From positions 62,001 to 126,000 of the forward strand of contig NZ_FQXV01000012.1 of assembly GCF_900130065.1 (NCBI RefSeq): 64,000 nt of DNA, read 5' to 3'. Made by a program: the position numbers and the translations under genes. Below, piece by piece: positions 33,648 through 42,391 of this stretch. Source of the stretch: Sporobacter termitidis DSM 10068. GTDB lineage: Bacteria > Bacillota > Clostridia > Oscillospirales > Oscillospiraceae. The first letter of the stretch is position 1, and each line of letters starts with the position of its first letter. The notes under the pieces were generated by a model, which saw only the letters and a program-made list of their open reading frames with translations, ran no database searches and had not been told where the DNA came from.

Positions 33648-34844
33648 ATGTCGAAAATTGTTTACGCGGACAACGCGGCGACGACCTTTCTGTCGAAGCA
33701 CGCGCTTGAGGCAATGATGCCGTTCCTGACGGACCAGCCGGGGAACGCCTCCACTGTCTACGCCTACGGGAGGGCCGCGAAGCGCGCCGTTGAGGACGCG
33801 CGTTCAAAGGTCGCGGCGGCCATTGGGGCAAAGCCCGAGGAGGTCTACTTCACGTCGGGCGGCACCGAATCGGACAACTGGGCCATCAAGGGCGTCGTCG
33901 AGCTCCGGAAAAACAAGGGCAAGCACATTATTTCCACGGAAATCGAGCATCACGCCGTCCAGCATACGCTCCAGTATCTCGAAAAACAGGGGTACGAGGT
34001 CACCTACCTGAAGGTGGACCAGTACGGCAACATCTCGCTCGACGACCTGCGCGCCGCCATTCGCCCGGACACGATACTTATCACGGTCATGACCGCCAAC
34101 AACGAAATCGGGACCATCCTGCCGATCGCTGAAATCGGCGCCATCGCGCAGGAGAAGGGCATTTTGTTCCATACGGACGCCGTGCAGGCGGTGGGGCACA
34201 TCCCCGTCAATGTATCGGAGATGAACGTCGACCTGCTCTCCCTGTCCGGCCATAAATTCAAGGGCCCGAAGGGCACCGGCGCGCTTTACATGAAAAAAGG
34301 GCTGCGCCTGCCGGCGCTTCTCCAGGGCGGCGGGCAGGAGCGCGGCGTGCGCTCCGGCACCGAAAACGTGCCCGGCATCGTCGGGCTGGGCGCCGCTCTC
34401 GAGGAGGCCACGGCCAACCTCGGCGAGAGCATGAAACGCCTTGCCGCCATGCGGGAAAAACTGGTGAAGGGCCTGACGGCGATTCCGTACACGCGCCTGA
34501 CCGGCGACCCGGTGCACCGGCTGCCCGGTATCGCGTCGTTCGTCTTCGAATGCGTGGAGGGCGAGTCGATGGTGCTGCTCCTGGACCAGAACGGCATCTG
34601 CGGCTCCTCCGGCTCCGCCTGCTCCTCCGGGTCGCTGGACCCGTCCCACGTGCTGATGGCCATCGGCCTCCCCCACGAGATCGCCCACGGCTCCCTGCGG
34701 CTGTCCCTGAACGAGGACAACACGGAGGAGGATATCGATTATCTTCTGGAAAAAATCCCGCCGGTCATTGAGCGTCTGCGGGCCATGTCCCCCCTCTGGG
34801 AAGACAAGATGGCCGGCATCGCGGCCGCGGCTGCTGCCAAATAA
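33648..34844 (+). CDS. iscS: Cysteine desulfurase IscS/NifS
   Basis: This 398-residue PLP enzyme converts cysteine to alanine and a protein-bound persulfide for Fe-S clusters and tRNA thiolation. Visible are YADNAATTFLS at the start, the PLP lysine in LSLSGHKFKGPKGTGAL (~206) and the active-site cysteine in the loop SSGSACSSGSLDPSHVL (~325), of the NifS/IscS type with an extended loop. ATG 33648 lies about 217 bases after mnmA, where a short repeat fragment (GGCGGGCCGGGTCGTCCCGC) sits. It is followed by iscU after 28 bases, so iscS-iscU are cotranscribed. Confidence 0.95.
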   Translation: MSKIVYADNAATTFLSKHALEAMMPFLTDQPGNASTVYAYGRAAKRAVEDARSKVAAAIGAKPEEVYFTSGGTESDNWAIKGVVELRKNKGKHIISTEIEHHAVQHTLQYLEKQGYEVTYLKVDQYGNISLDDLRAAIRPDTILITVMTANNEIGTILPIAEIGAIAQEKGILFHTDAVQAVGHIPVNVSEMNVDLLSLSGHKFKGPKGTGALYMKKGLRLPALLQGGGQERGVRSGTENVPGIVGLGAALEEATANLGESMKRLAAMREKLVKGLTAIPYTRLTGDPVHRLPGIASFVFECVEGESMVLLLDQNGICGSSGSACSSGSLDPSHVLMAIGLPHEIAHGSLRLSLNEDNTEEDIDYLLEKIPPVIERLRAMSPLWEDKMAGIAAAAAAK

Positions 34845-34872
34845 CATTTATTTCTAAGACGAGGTGTCACGT

Positions 34873-35256
34873 ATGTATTCCGAAAAGGTGATGGATCATT
34901 TCTCGAATCCCCGCAATGTGGGCGAGCTCCCGGACGCCAACGGCATCGGCCAGGTCGGCAACGCCGTCTGCGGCGATATCATGAAGATATATCTGAAAAT
35001 CGAAGACAACATCATAACCGACGCAAAGTTCAAGACCTTCGGCTGCGGCGCTGCCGTCGCGACGTCCTCGATGGCCACCGAGCTCGTCAAGGGCAAAACG
35101 GTGGAGGAGGCGCTGGAGCTGTCCAACAAAGCCGTCGCCGAGGCGCTGGACGGCCTTCCCCCGCAGAAAATGCACTGCTCCGTCCTCGCCGAGGAGGGTA
35201 TCAAGGCCGCCATCGACGACTACCACGCCCGGCAGGCGCAAAAAGAAGCGGTATAA
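34873..35256 (+). CDS. iscU: Fe-S cluster scaffold IscU/NifU-like
   Basis: This 127-residue scaffold has three conserved cysteines, in GNAVCGDIMKI (~33, with the following Asp), TFGCGAAVATSSM (~60) and KMHCSVLAEEGI (~104), which hold the nascent cluster delivered by the neighbouring IscS. ATG 34873 has GAGGTG 6 bases upstream; a GTG at 34864 overlaps that site and is rejected. The absence of the SUF-type insertion points to the Isc/NifU N-terminal type. HscA/HscB-type genes are not in the window, as usual in Clostridia. Terminator 35293-35328 closes the unit. Confidence 0.95.
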   Translation: MYSEKVMDHFSNPRNVGELPDANGIGQVGNAVCGDIMKIYLKIEDNIITDAKFKTFGCGAAVATSSMATELVKGKTVEEALELSNKAVAEALDGLPPQKMHCSVLAEEGIKAAIDDYHARQAQKEAV

Positions 35257-35292
35257 GCAGCCCGGCAGATTTTGCGGTCTGTCTGCATAATG

Positions 35293-35328
35293 AAAGCTGT
35301 CATTCCGGAAACGGGATGACAGCTTTTT
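35293..35328 (+). terminator. Intrinsic terminator after iscU
   Basis: AAAGCTGTCATTCC pairs with GGGATGACAGCTTTTT around the loop GGAAAC. Confidence 0.88.
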
Positions 35329-35790
35329 CGTTTCGTGCGGCGGCGTGGTGGGCATGGAACCCCGCCTTATAATTTATGTAGTGGCAATTCACGAATATGG
35401 CTATTAGGTTAGCTCAGCAAAGCTGCTGCGCACTGGTAGCCTTCCCCCGGGGGAAGGTGGTACGGCGAAGCCGTGACGGATGAGGGCGGCTTGCGGCGCG
35501 TAAATACGGCTTTTAGTTCAACCGCCTGCGGCAGACCCTCATCAGTCGGCTCCGCCGACAGCTTCCCCCAGGGGAAGCCTTTAGATTGACGGGCTCTGAG
35601 TTAACTTTATGGCCATATTCACGAATCACCCGCCCCCGGGGAACGGGCCGCCGAAGGCGGCGGCCCCTACATGTCGTGTATCCCCGTCCTTCCCCGGCTC
35701 CCTCAGACGAGGGAGCTGTCGCCCGCAGGCGACTGAAGGAGGGAGCTTTGTCGGCGCGGCATGTTGTCCGCTTCGCTGCAAGCTCGTTCG
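35329..35790. repeat. Intergenic region of dispersed repeats
   Basis: No gene is seen. It holds CTTCCCCCGGGGGAAGG with GGCGAAGCCGTGACGGATGAGGG (about 35440-35490), CCTCATCAGTCGGCTCCGCC with CTTCCCCCAGGGGAAGCC (about 35538-35580), ATTCACGAATATGGC (35386-35402), and the CTCCCTCAGACGAGGGAG / CAGGCGACTGAAGGAGGG element (35697-35750) also seen at 20868-20930. Relatives lie at 40550-40640 and 46955-47075. Confidence 0.72.
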
Positions 35791-37323
35791 TTATACACGC
35801 CCGCCCAGCGACTCTCCCAGCAAATACCCAAACGTGAGGGCGGTGCCGTGGCTGTTGCCGGCGATGAGGATGGGATAGTCCACGCCGTAGCGGCCGCCGG
35901 CGGCGTTGCCGATGGCGTAAAGGCCGGGGACGGGCGCGCCCGCCTCGTTCAAGACGCGCATGTCCGTGTCGACCCGGAGCCCGCCGGCGACGGCCAGGAG
36001 CGCGGGGCCGAATTTCAAGGCGTAATAGGGCGGCTTATCCAGCGGGACCATCAGCTCCCGGCGCTTGCCGAAATCCAGGTCCTGCCCTGCCCGCGCCATT
36101 GTATTATACCGCTCAAACACCGCGGCGAACGTGTCCGCCGGGACGCCCATTTTACCGGCCAGCGCCTCCGGCGTGCCGGCTGAAACGACGACGCCGCGCT
36201 CGAGGCCCCGCTGGAGCTGCGCCTTCTCCGCCTCCACGTCAAAGTCCTTTTCGCCGAGAACATAGTCCTGTCCCCAGAACATGCCCCCGCCGTATTGCAG
36301 CGTGGGCGGCACCTTGGCGGGCCAGTCGCTGTCGATAATGGACCAGGCGTACGTCATGCGCTCTCTTAAGATCGCCACCGACTTGCCCTGGACGTAGTTG
36401 TCCTCGTTCATAAAGCGCGTGCCGTCGGGCTTGACGAAGAGGAAGCAGTAGTTGGCGTAATGATACGCCTGGGGGTGCAGGATGGTGGGAAACGGCGCGT
36501 CCTCAAAGGCGCCGCCCGCCCAGAGGCCCATGCGGTGGCCGTCGCCCATGTTGCCGCCCTTGGGGGCGTATATTTTCGCGGCGACGCGGTTGGCAATGGG
36601 CGCGAGGTCTTCGCACATCGCGTCGTTGCCGCCGATGTCGCCGGTGGCCAGGACGACGCCCCGCCGTGCCCGGGCGAGGAGGTGCCCCTCCCCATCCTTG
36701 GCTATGGCGCCGATGATAGCACCGTTTTCCTTGACGAGCTGCTCGGCGGGGCACTTGAAGAAAAAGCGCGCGCCCAGCTTCAGCGCCTCGCTGTACATGG
36801 CGCAGACGGCGTCGGCGCCGCCGGCGCGGGCGCCCTTTTTCGCCATGGGGCCGTCAAAAAAGCGGTGGGAGCCGGGAATCTCGAGATACGTCTCCCCTTT
36901 GTACGCGTTGCCCTGCAGGGCCGGGCGGGCGCCGTATTCGGGCCGTGTGAGGATGTCCACGAGCCAGTCCATGGCGCGCCCGCCGTTGTTGAGATACAGC
37001 CAGAGGATCTTTTCGTCGCAGCGGTTGCCGCAGCGCTTGATCCACTCCCGGGCGACCGCTTCCAGGTCGTTTTCATACCCCGCGCCGCGCATGAACGCCG
37101 AGTTGGCCACGCCGATGTTGCCGCCGCGGCCGGACCAGCTGGCGCCCTTTTCCAGTACGAGCACGCTGGCGCCCGTCTGGGCCGCCCGCAGCGCACAGGC
37201 AACGCCGGCGATGCCCGCGCCGATCACCACAACGTCGGCCTCCTCGCGCTGTGTGAGCTTCTCCTGGGGAATCGGCTCGGGCGGCGCCGCCCAGGACCCC
37301 CAGCGCGGATCGATGTTTGACAT
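35791..37323 (-). CDS. FAD-dependent oxidoreductase, fumarate reductase/aspartate oxidase flavoprotein family
   Basis: This 510-residue FAD protein has the dinucleotide motif VVVIGAGIAGVACALRAA with VLVLEKGA (about 30-65), GGNIGVANSAF, and a C-terminal FAD-closing GLYAIGNAAGG. The fold is that of fumarate/succinate dehydrogenase flavoproteins and related ketosteroid or urocanate reductases, but an iron-sulfur subunit is not encoded nearby, and there is no signal peptide. The start is the ATG ending at 37323, after GAGGAGGGG. It is divergent from the aldehyde dehydrogenase pair, with a shared 220-base promoter region, which suggests one pathway. The substrate is unknown. Confidence 0.85.
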   Translation of the reverse strand: MSNIDPRWGSWAAPPEPIPQEKLTQREEADVVVIGAGIAGVACALRAAQTGASVLVLEKGASWSGRGGNIGVANSAFMRGAGYENDLEAVAREWIKRCGNRCDEKILWLYLNNGGRAMDWLVDILTRPEYGARPALQGNAYKGETYLEIPGSHRFFDGPMAKKGARAGGADAVCAMYSEALKLGARFFFKCPAEQLVKENGAIIGAIAKDGEGHLLARARRGVVLATGDIGGNDAMCEDLAPIANRVAAKIYAPKGGNMGDGHRMGLWAGGAFEDAPFPTILHPQAYHYANYCFLFVKPDGTRFMNEDNYVQGKSVAILRERMTYAWSIIDSDWPAKVPPTLQYGGGMFWGQDYVLGEKDFDVEAEKAQLQRGLERGVVVSAGTPEALAGKMGVPADTFAAVFERYNTMARAGQDLDFGKRRELMVPLDKPPYYALKFGPALLAVAGGLRVDTDMRVLNEAGAPVPGLYAIGNAAGGRYGVDYPILIAGNSHGTALTFGYLLGESLGGRV

Positions 37324-37540
37324 AATACCCCTCCTCAAACCGGAATGTCTCACAATATTTTACCATGTTATACCATACCGCAGCGATGTTTTAAATGCGG
37401 TTTAACGGGGGGTTCATTCGTAGGAAGTGACGAAAATTCACCGCCCGTTTTAATAAGCCGCGACCGTGCCGCCCGATCGATGCCCTGCTATGCTTGAGGC
37501 AAGCCAAAGCTTTACAACAATCATGATTGGAGGAATCGCA

Positions 37541-38977
37541 ATGCAGGAGTATAAAATGCTGATCGGCGGCGCGTGGACGGACGCCGAATCGGGCGGGACC
37601 TTTGTCACCGTCAATCCGGCGACGGGGGAGGCACTGGCCCGCGTGCCGCTGGCGGACGAGCGGGACGTGGACAAGGCGGTGCAGGCCGCCCGGGCCGCGT
37701 TTCCGGCCTGGGCGGGACTCAGGCAGTCCGAGCGCTCGGCGATGCTGAACAGGATCGCCGCGGCCATCCGGGAAAACGCCCGGGAGCTGGCGATGTGCGA
37801 GGTGCTGGAGCACGGCACGCCGTATAACGACGCCTTCGGCGTCGTTATGGGCGCGGCGGAGAAGTTCGACTACAACGCCTCCGTGGCCCAAGCGCTCCTG
37901 GGCATCCATATTCCGATGGAGCGCGGGATGACCTCGTACTTCAGGCGCGAGCCCTTCGGCGTCGCGGCGCTCATCATCCCGTGGAACTTCCCGATCATTA
38001 TGATGGCGGTCAAAGCGTCGATGGCTCTGGCCGTGGGCAACACCTGCGTCATCAAGCCGCCCAGCATCAATTCGATGACCGATCTGAAATTCGCCGAGGT
38101 CATCCAGAAGTCGGGGCTCCCGGCAGGCGTCATCAACGTGATCACCGGCCCGGGCGACAGCGTGGGCAAAGCGCTGGCCTCCCATCCGGACGTGGACCTC
38201 ATCGGCTTCACCGGCAGCAGCGAGACGGGCAAGGCTGTCCTCCGGTACGCCAGCGGCACCGTTAAAAAATGCGTCATGGAGCTGGGCGGCAACAACCCCG
38301 TCGTCATCATGCCGGACGCCGACCTTACCGCCGCCGTCAAGGTCCTGGGCTTCCGCCAGTACAACAACTCGGGGCAGCACTGCTCCGGCCCGGGCCGGTA
38401 CTACGTCCACGAGAAGGTTTACGACGCTTTTCTTGAGAAGCTGGCCGCCTTTGCCGGAACCGTCACGGTGGGCGACCCGGCGGATGAGGCCACCTTTATG
38501 GGCCCCGTGGTAAGCAAATCCCACCAGGAGAAGGTGGAGGGCTATATCAAAGGCGCTTTGGAGGGCGGCGCGGCGCTCTACTATCAGGCGGAGAAAACAG
38601 ACTGCCACAAAAAAGGCTTTTTCGTCATGCCCGCCATCGTCTCCGGCGTCACCCACGACATGCCGATTGCCAAGGAAGAGGTCTTCGGCCCTGTGGCCGT
38701 CGTTATCAAATACACGGACAAGGACGACATTCTCGCCCTGGCCAACGACTCTCCTTACGGGCTCTGCGCGCACCTGTGGTCCAGCGATATCAGGCGGCTC
38801 CTGAAGCTCTCCGAGGACCTGCGGGTCGGGAGCGTCTTCATCAACTGCCAGACGCTCACAAACGAGCAGTCCTGGGGCACGTCCGTCAAGGAAAGCGGCC
38901 TCGGGAAGGAGGGCGGCATGGCGGGCCTTGCCGAATTCACGGAGCTCAAGATGGTCACCGTCGACTATACCGTTTGA
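37541..38977 (+). CDS. Aldehyde dehydrogenase 1
   Basis: This 478-residue NAD(P)-dependent aldehyde dehydrogenase has the cofactor region IIPWNFPIIMM and FTGSSETGKAVL, the general base in MELGGNNPVV and the catalytic cysteine in NNSGQHCSGPGRYYV (~285), then EEVFGPV and the closing KESGLGKEGG. ATG 37541 follows TTGGAGGAATCGCA. It is followed by a second aldehyde dehydrogenase 11 bases after its stop. Two consecutive, different ALDHs may handle two aldehydes of one route or form a hetero-oligomer. Substrates (for example succinate semialdehyde or aldehydes from aromatic or amino-acid breakdown) cannot be told. Confidence 0.9.
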   Translation: MQEYKMLIGGAWTDAESGGTFVTVNPATGEALARVPLADERDVDKAVQAARAAFPAWAGLRQSERSAMLNRIAAAIRENARELAMCEVLEHGTPYNDAFGVVMGAAEKFDYNASVAQALLGIHIPMERGMTSYFRREPFGVAALIIPWNFPIIMMAVKASMALAVGNTCVIKPPSINSMTDLKFAEVIQKSGLPAGVINVITGPGDSVGKALASHPDVDLIGFTGSSETGKAVLRYASGTVKKCVMELGGNNPVVIMPDADLTAAVKVLGFRQYNNSGQHCSGPGRYYVHEKVYDAFLEKLAAFAGTVTVGDPADEATFMGPVVSKSHQEKVEGYIKGALEGGAALYYQAEKTDCHKKGFFVMPAIVSGVTHDMPIAKEEVFGPVAVVIKYTDKDDILALANDSPYGLCAHLWSSDIRRLLKLSEDLRVGSVFINCQTLTNEQSWGTSVKESGLGKEGGMAGLAEFTELKMVTVDYTV

Positions 38978-38988
38978 AAGGGGCAGCC

Positions 38989-40485
38989 ATGGATTTTCTG
39001 AATCAGGAATTTTACAATCTCATCGACGGCGCACTCGTCAAGGCGCAAAAGGGCGGGACCATGAACATTATAAATCCCGCAAACAACAAGGCCGTCGCCG
39101 TCGTGCCGAAATGCACCGCCGAGGACGTGGCACTCGCCGTGGCGGCGGCAAAGCGGGCCAAAAACAGCTGGAAGAATACCTACGTGGGCGACAGGGCCGC
39201 GCTGCTTTACAAGCTGGGCGCCCTGGTCGCCGCCCACGCCGGGGAGCTCATCCCCATGGAGACGGCCCAGTACGGCGGGCCGGTGAGCAAGACAAGCAAC
39301 TTCGATATTCCGGCCGCCATCGGCGAGTTTGAGCTGATGGCCGGCATGGGCCGGAGCGTCACCGGCACCACCATCACCGCCGACCCGACGGCCCGGATCC
39401 TGACGCTGCGGGAGCCCTACGGCGTCGTGGGGCTCATCACGCCGTGGAACTTCCCGCTGGTCACCGCCGTCAGCAAGCTGGCCCCGGCGCTCATCACGGG
39501 CAACACGTGCGTGTTAAAGCCGCCCTCCTGCGCGCCGCTCACCGTTTTGAAGCTTGCGGAATACGCCGTGGAGGCCGGTTTCCCGGCGGGCGTTATCAAT
39601 ATCGTCACCGGGCCGGGGCCGGAGGTGGGCGAGGCGATCGTCACCCACCGGGACGTCAACAAAATCAGCTTCACCGGAGATTCCCGCACCGGCAAGCGCA
39701 TCATGGAGCTGGCGAGCGGGCAGGTCAAGTCGGTGGCCAGCGAGCTGGGCGGCAAAAACGCCATGATCGTCCTGGACGACGCCGAAATCGACGCCGCCGT
39801 GGAGACGGCCGCGTACAGCGCTTTCTTCAATTCCGGCCAGAACTGCGGCTCTCCCAGCCGCTTCTACGTCCAGGAGGGCATCTACGACGAATTTGTCGGC
39901 CGCTTCGTCCGGGCCGCAGGCAAGATCGTCGTCGGCGACCCCACGGACCCGAAAACGATGATGGGCCCCCTGGCGTACAACGCCTGCCGCGACACGGCGG
40001 AGCGCTACATCGCGTCGGCGAAAAAGGCCGGCGGCAGGCTGCTGCTGGGCGGGGAGCGCCCTGAGACGCCGGACATGAGGGACGGGGCGTATGTCTGTCC
40101 CACGATCTTCCAGGTCTATGACAACAGGCAGGAGATGATGCAAGAGGAGATTTTCGCCCCCGTCGTGGGCGTGATGAAGGTCAAAACGGCGGACGAGGCC
40201 GTGGATCTCGCCAACGACTGCCGCTACGGCCTATGCGCCTCCATCTGGACGCGGGATTACAGGAAGGCCCTCAAGCTGATCGACCGTCTCGAGGTGGGCA
40301 CCGCCTGGATCAACCAGCATCTCAAAATCGTCCCCGAAACGCCCTGGGGCGGCTGCAAGGAGTCCGGCTGGACGAAGGAGAACTCCATGCTCGTCTTCGA
40401 GGAGTACACCTTCCACAAGCACGTCTGGCTGGAGCTCAGCGAGCAGCCCCACACGTTCTGGGAGACGATGCTCGATCTGAATTGA
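38989..40485 (+). CDS. Aldehyde dehydrogenase 2
   Basis: This 498-residue aldehyde dehydrogenase is clearly diverged from its neighbour. It has LITPWNFPLVTA, FTGDSRTGKRIM, the general base in SELGGKNAMIV and the catalytic cysteine in FNSGQNCGSPSRFYV, plus EEIFAPVVGV. ATG 38989 follows GAAAGGGGCAGCC, 11 bases after the first ALDH, so the two are cotranscribed. The last 30 residues (FEEYTFHKHVWLELSEQPHTFW) resemble the C-terminus of betaine/phenylacetaldehyde-type ALDHs. The substrate is unknown. Confidence 0.9.
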   Translation: MDFLNQEFYNLIDGALVKAQKGGTMNIINPANNKAVAVVPKCTAEDVALAVAAAKRAKNSWKNTYVGDRAALLYKLGALVAAHAGELIPMETAQYGGPVSKTSNFDIPAAIGEFELMAGMGRSVTGTTITADPTARILTLREPYGVVGLITPWNFPLVTAVSKLAPALITGNTCVLKPPSCAPLTVLKLAEYAVEAGFPAGVINIVTGPGPEVGEAIVTHRDVNKISFTGDSRTGKRIMELASGQVKSVASELGGKNAMIVLDDAEIDAAVETAAYSAFFNSGQNCGSPSRFYVQEGIYDEFVGRFVRAAGKIVVGDPTDPKTMMGPLAYNACRDTAERYIASAKKAGGRLLLGGERPETPDMRDGAYVCPTIFQVYDNRQEMMQEEIFAPVVGVMKVKTADEAVDLANDCRYGLCASIWTRDYRKALKLIDRLEVGTAWINQHLKIVPETPWGGCKESGWTKENSMLVFEEYTFHKHVWLELSEQPHTFWETMLDLN

Positions 40486-40707
40486 CCCACCTTAAAATAG
40501 TATAGGGCCGCGCCCATTTTCTGTTTAACCGTCGCACCCTGTAGGGGCGATTCACGAATATGGCTATAAGGTTAGCTCAGGAATCCGTCAATCTAAAGGC
40601 TTCCCCCGGGGGAAGGCTAACAGTGCGCAGCCGACTGAGGATTGCTCCCGTGCCGCGCCGCTGCGCACCCCGCTCGGGGCGGCTGCAAATCCGCCCCGAT
40701 ATTTTTA
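40486..40707. repeat. Intergenic repeat fragments after the ALDH genes
   Basis: About 220 bases with GTAGGGGCGATTCACGAATATGGC (40540-40564, in part as at 35386), TTCCCCCGGGGGAAGG (40602-40617) and CGCACCCCGCTCGGGGCGGCTGC-like words. No gene is seen. Confidence 0.65.
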
Positions 40708-40770
40708 TTGACTGTTCCAGATCATGGCAGTATTATTATGTCACGCGATATATCGCGTGACATAATAATA
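40708..40770 (+). promoter_or_regulatory. Promoter with perfect 40 bp PadR operator
   Basis: TTGACT (40708-40713), a 17-base spacer and TATTAT (40731-40736) form the promoter. The -10 box is the left end of a perfect 40 bp palindrome (40731-40770) with half-site TATTATTATGTCACGCGATA. The ATG of the PadR gene follows 13 bases later. Binding there would block transcription start, fitting autorepression. Confidence 0.9.
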
Positions 40771-40783
40771 TGGAGGCATATCT

Positions 40784-41092
40784 ATGGCGGAGCAGCAGCC
40801 GATGACGGAAGCCATGTATTATATCCTCCTCGCCCTTTTGAAGCCGGGGCACGGATACGGCATGATACTGCGCATCAGGGAGCTGTCCGGCGGGCGCCTT
40901 GAGATGGGGCCGGGCACGCTCTACGGCGTTCTGACCCGGATGAAAAAAGAGGGGCTTATCAAGCTCGCCTCTGAAAAGGACCGGCGAAAGACATACGCGA
41001 TCACCGACAACGGCGGGAAAGCGTTATTGGACGAATACGCGCGGCTGAAGCTGCTGGTCCGGGACGGCGCGATATTGGAGGAGCTGGAATGA
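40784..41092 (+). CDS. PadR-family regulator, small type
   Basis: This 102-residue PadR protein of the short subfamily has MTEAMYYILLALLKPGHGYGMI, the recognition region GRLEMGPGTLYGVLTRMKKEGLI and a wing with RRKTYAIT, followed by a dimerisation helix. The ATG follows TGGAGG. It overlaps the DUF2812 gene by four bases (ATGA), a standard pairing in which the PadR protein represses the membrane protein. The perfect palindrome directly upstream (40731-40770) is the obvious operator. The ligand is unknown. Confidence 0.93.
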   Translation: MAEQQPMTEAMYYILLALLKPGHGYGMILRIRELSGGRLEMGPGTLYGVLTRMKKEGLIKLASEKDRRKTYAITDNGGKALLDEYARLKLLVRDGAILEELE

Positions 41093-42246
41093 ACAGAAAA
41101 TACGTCATCCATCCCGCCGAGTATGCCATCGGAGAAAATGAAAAGCTGTACGCCGACATGGCCGCGAGGGGCTGGCTGCTCGAAAACCGGGGCGCGTATT
41201 TAAGCCGGTTCCGGAAGGCCGCGCCGGAGAAGCTGCGCTACCGCCTGGAGCCCTGTTCTCCCGACACGCCGAACGGTGAAACCGAGCTGCCGGAGGACCA
41301 GCGGGCGCTTTACGAGGAATGCGGCTGGCGTTATGTGACGGGCAGGGTCTGGATACACGTCTTCTCGGCGCCGGAGCGCAGCGACATCCCGGAGCTTCAT
41401 ACCGACCCCAGGCAGCAGGCCGCCACGCTGAAAGGGCTGCGCCGCCAGTATTACTTTAGCTGGATTCCGGCGATTTTATTTTTGCTGCTCTACTTCAGCC
41501 TGCGCATGGTAATCATCAGAAGCAGCGTAGAAAGCGCTTTCGCGGGATTGGCGACTGCGTTTAAACTGACGTGGTTTACGCATACCGCATCTATTTCGCT
41601 CTTTGCCTTCGCGGCGTTCTGGTCTTTGTATGCGGCGCTGCGCGGCGCGGTATGCATCGCCCGGCTCCGCCGGCGGCTGAAGCGCGGCGCGCCGATTGAC
41701 CACGCGCCAACGAAAAGGCATCTCCCCCACCGCATCCTCAGCGGCATCCTGCTGGCCTGCTGCGCCGCCGGCGTTGTGCTGTCCGTTGTGCAATGGGCGC
41801 AAAACGAGAAATATGACATGCCATATGAGACAGGCGGCCCGTATCTGCTGCTGAAGGACCTGGGATGGAACGGCGAGCGCACACAGGTTTTCTACTCGGA
41901 CACGTCCAGCTATGTAAAGACAAGGCGTTCGCTCCTTGCCGGCCAGTGGTATACATACGAGTGTGTCTCGACGAACGATAGAAACGGCGGATATGTCTGG
42001 ATGTACCAGGACATTTACGAGCTGCCCAGTGAAAGGCTGGCGGCGGCCATTGTCCCCATGCTGATGAATGAAGCCGTGTTCGCACGGAGCAATTACGGTT
42101 TTAAGCGCGTTGACGTGCCGGGCCTCGATATTGCGTACATTGGATATATGGAATATATCGCCGTAAAGGGTAACACCGCGTACTTCATAAAATATTCCGA
42201 CCAGGGGACACAGGCCGACGTGCTTGCCAGGCTGGCGGAGGCTTGA
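41089..42246 (+). CDS. DUF2812 membrane protein
   Basis: This 385-residue protein has an N-terminal DUF2812 domain (AIGENEKLYADMAARGWLLENRG..YRLEP, to about residue 110; the family start EKxWKxFxxxExxxxxLxxMAxxGWxL is recognisable) and three or four membrane helices around 125-150, 163-190 and 215-235, then a soluble C-terminal part that may be a second DUF2812-like module. Translation is coupled to the PadR gene. DUF2812 proteins are nearly always found with PadR regulators, but what they do is unknown; an envelope-stress or drug-response role is only inference. Confidence 0.85.
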   Translation: MNRKYVIHPAEYAIGENEKLYADMAARGWLLENRGAYLSRFRKAAPEKLRYRLEPCSPDTPNGETELPEDQRALYEECGWRYVTGRVWIHVFSAPERSDIPELHTDPRQQAATLKGLRRQYYFSWIPAILFLLLYFSLRMVIIRSSVESAFAGLATAFKLTWFTHTASISLFAFAAFWSLYAALRGAVCIARLRRRLKRGAPIDHAPTKRHLPHRILSGILLACCAAGVVLSVVQWAQNEKYDMPYETGGPYLLLKDLGWNGERTQVFYSDTSSYVKTRRSLLAGQWYTYECVSTNDRNGGYVWMYQDIYELPSERLAAAIVPMLMNEAVFARSNYGFKRVDVPGLDIAYIGYMEYIAVKGNTAYFIKYSDQGTQADVLARLAEA

Positions 42247-42391
42247 AAGGCGGAGGCGATCACAGTTCGCCCCTACGGCCGGGGCGCGATGCAAGTCTGG
42301 GGGCGACAGCCCCAGCGGGGTCCGGGGCGGCAGCCCCGTAAAAAGGGGTCATAGGGCACAGCCCTATACCTTATAAGGGCGGGCGGGTGGG
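42247..42391. repeat. Dispersed GC-rich element
   Basis: GGGGGCGACAGCCCCAGCGGGGTCC, GGGGCGGCAGCCCC and GGTCATAGGGCACAGCCCTATACC followed by GGGCGGGCGGGTGGG. Relatives end at 21455 and 31800, in each case beside gene ends or starts. Confidence 0.65.

Noticed and set aside
37391-38773. 460-codon minus-strand frame opposite aldehyde dehydrogenase 1
   Set aside because: The plus strand encodes a full ALDH with catalytic residues; the opposite frame is a GC-rich shadow.
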